Shown piece after piece: positions 57,780 through 64,000 of a DNA stretch of 64,000 nt. Made by a program: the position numbers and the translations under genes. Under the pieces are notes generated by a model. That model saw only the letters and a list, made by a program, of their open reading frames with translations, did not search any database and was not told the DNA's origin. Each line of letters starts with the position of its first letter. The first letter of the stretch is position 1. Where the stretch lies: assembly GCF_019059575.1 (NCBI RefSeq), contig NW_024881784.1, positions 1 through 64,000 on the forward strand. Direction: 5' to 3'. The stretch comes from Amphibalanus amphitrite (taxonomy: Eukaryota; Arthropoda; Thecostraca; Balanomorpha; Balanidae).

Positions 57780-60427
57780 CTCTGTGTGTGTACTGTGTAC
57801 CGGGCAGCGCGCGGCGCGGTGTGATTATGGTGAGCCGGCTGGATAGTGGATACACAGCCGCTGTTGACCGGACGCTGTCATATGCCAGCTCATCAGCGAC
57901 GCCCCCAGCCTGAAGCAATACACCTATCGGCCGGCGGGCGCGACACAGCCGATTAGGTGGACGTCGCTTTATGACCTGCTCCGCCGGCGGCCAGCGGCAA
58001 CAGGTGCGGCCGAGTTTGGCCAGCCAGATAGCCGCCAGGTTATTAGTATGTGGCCGGGGAGCCGCACTGACTGCGCGAATAACATCCGGTCTCTGGCGTG
58101 TCACAGTCGGACGCTGGATGTCCAGGTGTCGTAGTTGGTGGAGGGGGCAATACGCTAGTTTTTTTTGTCAGTTGGACAGAAAGCAGCATAGAGACGAGTT
58201 ACGAACTTGTTGGTCGCTGTCCTGCTAGTAATATGACATTTTTTTAATCTAACGAAAAATAGTCGACCACTGGCAGAGAATCGCCAGACATTTATCACTA
58301 TCACCCCGGTTTTGGAATCGACCTGGTCATCCAGTCAGCAGAGCGCAATGGAACATCCCCTCTCTGATGATAGACTGTCCAGTGTCCCATGGTTTTTGGA
58401 TACTCTTGGAAGAGCTGTGGGCAGCACGAGACGAGTGGACGTGGTGGTCGGTGGTTCACGACCACTGACTGCAGGTCACACTGAGTCACAGAACACCGGC
58501 TCGGCTCGCCGTTCCCTTGTTGATCAGACCGCGCTCTGCTGTCTGTCGGATACCAAAGCACTGCGGCTCGGCGACCGCTCGCTATTCTTTCGCGACTTTA
58601 GGAACGGACCAAGCACCAGCGGCGCCCATTCGCCGGCTTTAATATGGGACAGTTAGCGAGTTAGGGGCGGCGTGTGCGGCATTCCACTGTGCCGCGCCCG
58701 TTTCATCGTCCTCGACTGCGGCTCGTAAACATGGGACGGCCGCCGGGACGGGTAGCTGCCGGGTCCGGGTGGCTACTGGGTGTCTGCTGAACCCGGCAAC
58801 GGGCCGCGCGAGCAGCCACTGCAGCAGATCGGGCACGGGCCTGGAGGATACAATGGAGTCGTCTCTGGACACTGCCCGAGATGCAGTGAGGCGTCGCCTT
58901 CTGTTTCGGTGCGCCGTGCTCATATTCGAGGGCCAGACCTCCACCTGTTCTTTCGTCACATGTATGGCATGTCTGCAGTGTGCGGCTGTCGCGCTGACAC
59001 GCTATGCTGGGGCCCTGGGGTGGTCCGGATGTGAATGCCTCATACACCATCCCGCCGTTAAAGAACTCTCCGTCCTGTGAGGAGTCGCGCTGGTCTCGGA
59101 CGGCTGTTGAACCCTTTTGTGATGACGAGTGACGAGTGTGTCGGCCGGACCACCGCGCCGGTCCGGCCGGGTCCGCTCCCACACCGGGCTCCATGGACCT
59201 GCCCAGGTGTGTGTGACCGGCCTGTGGCGGCGGCGGCAGGGTGTCGCCGCGCGGCGGGGGGTTCCGGCCGCCGCGCTGTCTGCCCCGCCGTCACCCTGCG
59301 CCGGGCGGCCGGTCCCCGGTCCGGGCTCGGCCGTCCATTGTACCCCTCCGGCCGGCAAACAGGGCAGTGGAGCGGCGCGCGGCGGCCATTGTGCGCCGGC
59401 CGGCGATGGCCGCCGCTGACCGCCGATCGGTCACGCCGGCCGTGATTAGTCAGTGGTCGGCGGCCGGAACTAACCGACAGCTGCCCACCGGCCGGACACT
59501 GGTCATCGGCCGCCGCCGCCGCGCTGACAGCTGCTCTGTCAAAGGCCACTGGACCGCGCCGAGGGAACTGGACCGCCCGTTGTCAGCCTGTCAACTGCCG
59601 GCGGGGGGCAACTCGACAACGGCACCGGAGGACTACTCGGTATTGATTTCAGCATGTCAGTTGCCATGACTGATTGTGTATCAGTGAAGCCTCAAATATT
59701 TTTTTCAGCGGTAGCAGATGCGACCTTGGGAGAGATACCATTGGCGGTGGGTCATTGGATGGATAGCTTACAACTTGGACAAATTTTAAGTCTCAAACGA
59801 AAGTGGCACTTTTCAGCCGTATTTTGTTTTCCTCTGGCAGCAGTTCCGAGGCTGACGTTTGACCAACCCTGCTGTGCTGTGTATTTGCCCGTGACTTCGC
59901 GCTTGACTGCCTTCCTTTGGGCCTCTCCCCGCCTTGTAAAGGAGCCGCGACTAATCTGTTCGCTGATTCCGCTCGGTCCGGCCGGCACCCCTGTGCTGGT
60001 GGCCCGACCGGCCGCACCCGGTGGCAGCGGAGGCCGGAGGGGGGTGGGGAGTCGGTGCTGGTGACGGTGCCGTGCCGTGTCACTGGTGTCGGCGGGCTGG
60101 TGCTGGTGGTGCCGGGCGCTGGTTCCGGTCAGCCCTGTCACTGGTGCGGTGTCGGACCGCGCCGCGCTGACTCCGGGGACGCCACATTCCGGCGCCTTTG
60201 TGCTGCCGCCCGACCCGGCCCGTCACCCCTGTGTCTGCGATTAGCCGGCAGTCAGTTGACCCGGCCGGCGCACATAATACGTTTATGGACAGGTCGAGCC
60301 GACTGGCTTTGTCGCTGCGTGTTTGCCGCCGGCCGGCGAGCCAAAGGATTAGGACGGCCGGGCCGGCCCTCTGCGCGCCTTTATGTGCCGCCGACTGCGG
60401 CCGGTGGTCCCCCCAGTCCGCCCGGCT

Positions 60428-60711
60428 CCCCGGCCGTCAGTCACTGAGTCAGAAGGGTCGAGTCACTCACAGGGTCGTGGGTGGTATCGGAACTTCACTG
60501 GACGGTAGGCGAGAGCTCTTCTCGGTGTTCAAGATGAGCCAGCATGGACGGACATCACTCATAAGCCTTCCCCGGCCGTCAGTCACTGAGTCAGAAGGGT
60601 CGAGTCACTCACAGGGTCGTGGGTGGGATCGGAACTTCATTGGACGGTAGGCGAGAGCTCTTCTCGGTGTTCAAGATGAGCCAGCATGGACGGACATCAC
60701 TCATAAGACGA
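60428..60711. repeat. 142-bp tandem duplication
   Basis: Two copies starting CCCCGGCCGTCAGTCACTGA (60428 and 60570), differing at only a few positions over ~138 bases. A recent duplication lying 37 bases left of the transposon at 60749. Confidence 0.95.
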
Positions 60712-61324
60712 CCTCCCAGTAGTAATGACAATATCATACTGTGTACAGTAGGGTGTGTCATATCTAATATTTTTGTCTCAGATCAAGCGCTTCCGCGGAT
60801 ATTCCTTGTCCCTGGGTTCATTGAAGCCCATTGGCACTGTTCTTTTTTCGCTGCACCGAAAATTCAGGCGGCGCGGGCCCAATCAATTTCGACATTTCCC
60901 GTGGCGCCCGGCGTTGAAGTCTCCATACTGAACACAATGCGTACCGTAGCGCTAACACCAGCCATATGACTCGCCGTCGGCCTGTAGCGGCCAACACCGT
61001 TTGACGGTTCAAATTCGATTGCTATTTCTTGTTTAAATGGACGTCGGACGAAACATACTGTTATCTTAATGTGTTGAGGCCATTCAGGGACCCACAGATG
61101 ATTCATATAATAGGATCACGCTGCAGCCTTGGCAAGACTATCACGAATGGGGCAGGGAGAATGAGAGCGCGGATGGACAGAGGGCAACGTGAGCGGGGTC
61201 TCGGGTATTACCCCTCCGTCGGCAACACAATGTGTCGGCTTTCGAGTCATGTGCTGTCTCCGCGAGGTACACGAGCTTGCGAAGAACGTGGGTCAGTCTG
61301 GTTTCAGCTGCGGCGTGAGCAGAA

Positions 61325-63009
61325 GTGCGTGTGGCGCAATCGTATCGGACTATCCGTGCCGCAGTGATGCCGTTGCGAAGCAAGGCGAAACATTTTGTTA
61401 TCGAGCCTCCCAGTGTGCTGCCGGTAAATCAGCTGCCTACAAACAGAGATGTAGTGAACTATGTGAGACTCTTGGCAGGGGATAGAAAAAGTGAGCGGAC
61501 AGTCGCTGCATGTTTACGTGAAGCAGCGGAAGCGGTGGTTGCAATGTGGTCGAGTGAGGGCATACCAACGATACAAATGCACAATGTGGTTCGGAAGGTA
61601 AAGCAAGTCTACTAAAGATTTCGCCGATCGAGCAAGGTGCCCAAAAGAATGCGGGAGGGACACACGAAACAAAGTCTTTCTGAAGCGAGTCTGTTTCGTA
61701 AGCTCTTTGACATCGCCCGCTGCCGCTGTAAAGATCGGCGAAGCTGTACCTGTCCACTTACAAACCGGGTACCGCCAGCGGAAGTAGCATTCCTTCGAGA
61801 CCAGAGAGGAGTTCGGAAGATGAGACTGGGTGGTGTGGACTACGAGGAAACGAGGAAACGACGTAAGACTGCGAGCCTTAGAATGAGACGGGAGCGGAAC
61901 GAGGGGAGGAGCGACGTGGGTCAAGCTGGTCCTTCCCACCTCCGTACCTATTCCAACGGCGTCAATATCGACGAGACAGGCCAGGAAGACTCATCGGCAA
62001 CGACCGACACCAACGACAGCAATGAAGACGTCACAAGTGAATTTGAGATGAAGGAATGCATCGAAGACTCAAACGATGATGATATGACAAACACTGCACT
62101 GACAGCTGACTGACAGGTATGGTTTATCCAACCGTGCTGTAGCGGCCGTCATCAACGGTTTTCAGATGGATATCGGTGGCGTAGCGAGCGGCAAAACAGA
62201 ATTGCTGGTCGACCCGAAAAAGTATGGAGAGAAAGATGCCGGATGAGACAAAGTACAGTGGCCGCACGGGACCAAAAACACAGAGACGCTGAGCTCAAGG
62301 CCATGTACTTTGATGGAAGGCATGATCAAACTAGCACGGGCCGAGGCGGCTACAGGGCAACTGAGGAACATGTGGCTAATGTAGCAGAACCAGGAAACGA
62401 ATATCTCTCCAACTTTACGCCAATTTCGGGTAAAGCCATTGATCAAGCCAATGAGCTGATAAACGTTGCCACTCTGGCTAATGGCTGCGATGGCGCGGCT
62501 GTCAATACGGGCAGATCTGGTGGAATATGCAGACTTTTAAAGCTTATTCAAGAGAAAACGGTCCATTGGTTTGTTTGCCAGCTGCACTCGAATGAGCTTG
62601 TACTCAGGGAAGTGTTCCAGAACTTGGACGGCAAAACCAGTGGACCCGGATCATTCACGGGGCCGTTGGGCAAGGCAGCCGGCTGCTCCGTGCACCGTCT
62701 TTCTCCCGTGAAGTTCCGACCGGTGAGCGGCCCAGAGCTGGATCTGCCGGACAACATCATCGCCGACCTCAGCAGCGACCAACTCCTGCCGTATCAGCTC
62801 ACCAGAGCCGTGCGGACGGGCAACGTCTCCGCAAACAGTAGCGGCGGAACGCCTTCAATTAAGGGGGGGGGGGGGCACTGCCGACTTTTGGTCCCATTCT
62901 TTCCATGCAACGCCCATAGGGCTAATGTTAAAATGCCCAAATCAAAGGGGGGCACGGTGCCCCGGTAACGGAGGAGGCCTGCATGAAAATCGGTCCCCTG
63001 AACCATGCA
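61325..63009 (+). pseudogene. broken transposase-like gene of the 60749 element
   Basis: Fragments in order. 61325-61612: helical N-terminus with VIEPPSVLPVNQLPTNRDVV and IPTIQMHNVVRKVKQVY. 61616-62113: LFDIARCRCKDRRSCTC (CxCx5CxC, possible metal site), then VAFLRDQRGVRKMRLGGVD and an acidic tail. 62115-62228: RYGLSNRAVAAVINGF. 62232-62835: KAMYFDGRHDQT, ANGCDGAAVNTGRSGG, WFVCQLHSNELVLREVF, LDGKTSGPGSFTGPLG. From memory, proteins of this layout occur in many invertebrate genomes without a named function. CDGAAVNTG resembles the second catalytic Asp region of hAT-type RNase H-like transposases, so a nuclear DNA-cutting role is inferred. Damage: an in-frame TAA at 61613, frame changes near 62110 and 62230, and a MITE at 62836; a short stretch (CMKIGPLNHAR) resumes after it. 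Confidence 0.75.
62836..62966 (+). mobile_element. family A MITE interrupting the transposase-like gene, 3' end lost
   Basis: Starts CAGTAGCGGCGGAACGCC and follows the family through GGCACGGTGCCCCGGT, then stops ~24 bases short of the usual end. TCCGCAAA precedes it and AACGGAGG follows, so the right end and most of a duplication were probably deleted. It retains CAATTAAGGGGG, the TTAA used by family B elsewhere. Confidence 0.88.
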
Positions 63010-63156
63010 AGGTAGGCAAATGCTAATTTAGTTGAATTCAGTTTGCTATTGAATGGCAAAGATGCATCTTTTCTGTGTAACCGTTGTCTAAATAGAGGAT
63101 ACTGCCTCGTTTGCATTGCTTACATCCGTATTGACAGCGTCTGTCGACGCTAAAGG

Positions 63157-63334
63157 CTGAAACAGACTCTTTCCGCGTTCAGGAAATCGCATGCGAGAGC
63201 CTATTCAAATACATTATAATTCTTCTCGCATCAATCGCTTGCGGGAGGTGCGTGCGATTGATGCGAGCGTGCTTCCATGTATTTGAATAGGCTCTCGCAT
63301 GCGATTTCCTGACTGCGGAAAGAGTCTGTTTCAG
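63157..63334. repeat. 178-bp foldback
   Basis: Arms of ~80 bases, CTGAAACAGACTCTTTCCGC at the left and its inverse at the right, match almost perfectly through AGGAAATCGCATGCGAGAGC and ATTCAAATACAT, with a small internal mismatch and a loop near 63240. It lies between the gene remnant and the right inverted end; it could be part of the transposon or a separate MITE. Confidence 0.92.
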
Positions 63335-63566
63335 GCATAACAGGCGAAGGCGCGCGCGGCTGGTGTTAGTGTCATCAAACGCATTACGCCAAACATGGAG
63401 ACTGCAACGCCGGGCGCCACGATAAATCCCGAACTTCTTTCAGCCGGCGCCGATCGAATTTTCGATGCATGGAAAAAAGAAATGCACCAATGGGCTTCCA
63501 TAGACACAGGGACAAGGAAAATCAGCGGAAGCGCTTGATCTGCTTCTAGTGACACACCCTAGTGTA

Positions 63567-64000
63567 CAGGGTGTCTCAAAAGTTCGTTTACACATTTCCC
63601 ATGTCAATAAAGCATATAGGAACCGGCCAAAAATCTAAGGTTTTGGTGTCCGTGTGTACACTAGACAAATATGCATGCTTTGACAACTGATTCGGAAGGT
63701 TGGAAACCAAACCCTTTGCTGTATCTCCAAAAATATTTGCCCATACCGATTTTCGTCACTCCGTCAGCTGCCGGAGGCTGATAAAAGGTTACCAGCTTTT
63801 AAGCTCTTGTAGGGGAATCCCCTGCAGTTTCTGCGTCAGATTTAGGTTTGACGAGCTCCCCGGCAACATCCGCTTCTCCCTGAAAGCCGACAGCTTGCAT
63901 CGACACCATCCGTGAGTATTTTGTAGGTCTTTTCTGGCGCTAACTCCTTCGTGAATGACTGGCGCCGACTTCCCAAGCACCATTTTCCTTTTCAAAACAA
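63567..64000 (+). mobile_element. possible mariner-like terminus, running off the window
   Basis: TA followed by CAGGGTGTCTCAAAAGTTCG is the kind of terminus seen in mariner/Tc1-type elements. With the 60749 element and one GTGTACAG copy removed, the site reads ACTGTGTACAGGGTGTCTC. The rest of the window shows no clear transposase frame and the other end is not visible. Confidence 0.4.

Larger units (their letters stand above)
46601..60427. promoter_or_regulatory. GC-rich block with homeodomain-like AT cores, probable cis-regulatory or intronic DNA
   Basis: Nearly 14 kb of alternating CpG-rich DNA and short AT-rich cores, without a convincing exon. Cores of TTTATG/TTTATTG and TAATTGG type stand inside GC-rich sequence: GGTAATTGGCGC (46630), CCATAAACTTATC (51777), TTTTATTGGTCTG (51830), CCGTTTATGGCCCATAAC (53617), CTTTATGACC (57968), CGTTTATGGACAGG (60279). 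Such spacing is common in enhancers of developmental genes. It may be a large intron of the gene starting at 42766. Function is inferred from motif content only. Confidence 0.4.
60749..63561 (+). mobile_element. 2.8-kb DNA transposon, ~220-bp inverted ends, 8-bp duplication
   Basis: Begins TAGGGTGTGTCA and ends TGACACACCCTA, flanked on both sides by GTGTACAG (60741-60748, 63562-63569). The inverted ends extend ~220 bases with moderate divergence (shared: AGATCAAGCGCTTCCGC, CCTTGTCCCTG, GTGGCGCCCGGCGTTG). The TAGGG-type end and 8-bp duplication fit the hAT superfamily. Inside lies one plus-strand transposase-like gene, now broken, plus a family A MITE and a 178-bp foldback. This is the only element in the window with a coding remnant. 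Confidence 0.9.

Noticed and set aside
46357..60447. Many 60-240-codon frames in the GC-rich block
   Set aside because: Compositionally biased, overlapping on both strands, no recognisable domains or consistent splice sites.
1..64000. tRNA, rRNA and CRISPR features
   Set aside because: No tRNA B-box-like GGTTCGAATCC with matching A-box was found, no rRNA-like segment, and the regular repeats are tandem satellites rather than spacer-separated arrays.

Overview
This is eukaryotic nuclear DNA, most likely from an arthropod, possibly a crustacean. The coding exons carry GT/AG introns. One gene encodes the BTB domain type (QYCLKWNNHQ...HLFTMHPDKAPLVILKD) joined to pipsqueak-type HTH modules, a combination typical of arthropod BTB transcription factors. 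Coding sequence is extremely GC-rich (GC at third positions, CCGGCC runs, poly-Ala) while introns and spacers are AT-rich. The species cannot be read from the sequence.

Layout. 1-4298: a 278-bp satellite (15 copies of the marker block), ending in two strongly divergent units (to ~4660). 5339-10827: a transposon-rich block bounded by 17-bp inverted repeats and TTAA. 11718-12956 (+): an intronless WDR18 orthologue, AATAAA at 13372. 15054-32018 (-): a complete seven-exon gene for a 602-residue BTB + three psq-HTH protein, convergent with WDR18, with a 9.9-kb first intron and a CpG-rich promoter region around 32.0-32.6 kb. 33.8-36.0 kb: degenerate repeats packed with AGGTCA hexamers. 38-42.6 kb: hairpins, a young MITE and spacer. 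42766-43546 (+): two exons giving the start of an unrecognised Ala-rich, probably nuclear protein. 44036-45041: a hAT-type element with a perfect 8-bp target duplication. 46.6-60.4 kb: a long GC-rich stretch without recognisable exons, rich in homeodomain-like AT cores, probably intronic or flanking regulatory DNA, interrupted by two odd palindromic repeats. 60749-63561: a 2.8-kb transposon with ~220-bp inverted ends, a perfect 8-bp target duplication and a broken transposase-like gene. It interrupted what looks like the end of a mariner-like element running off the window.

The most informative signal is transposon stratigraphy. Two short families, here called A (hAT-like MITE, ~150 bp, CAGTAGCGGCGGAAC ends, 8-bp duplications) and B (TTAA-targeting, ~1.1 kb, full of AGGTCA nuclear-receptor half-sites), are inserted into each other in both directions. 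A sits in B at 7365. B sits in A at 24328, exactly at a TTAA still seen uninterrupted in the A copies at 38728 and 62836. A fourth A copy interrupts the transposase-like gene at 62836. The host genes do not form an operon-like unit; WDR18 (ribosome biogenesis) and the BTB-psq regulator are simply convergent neighbours.
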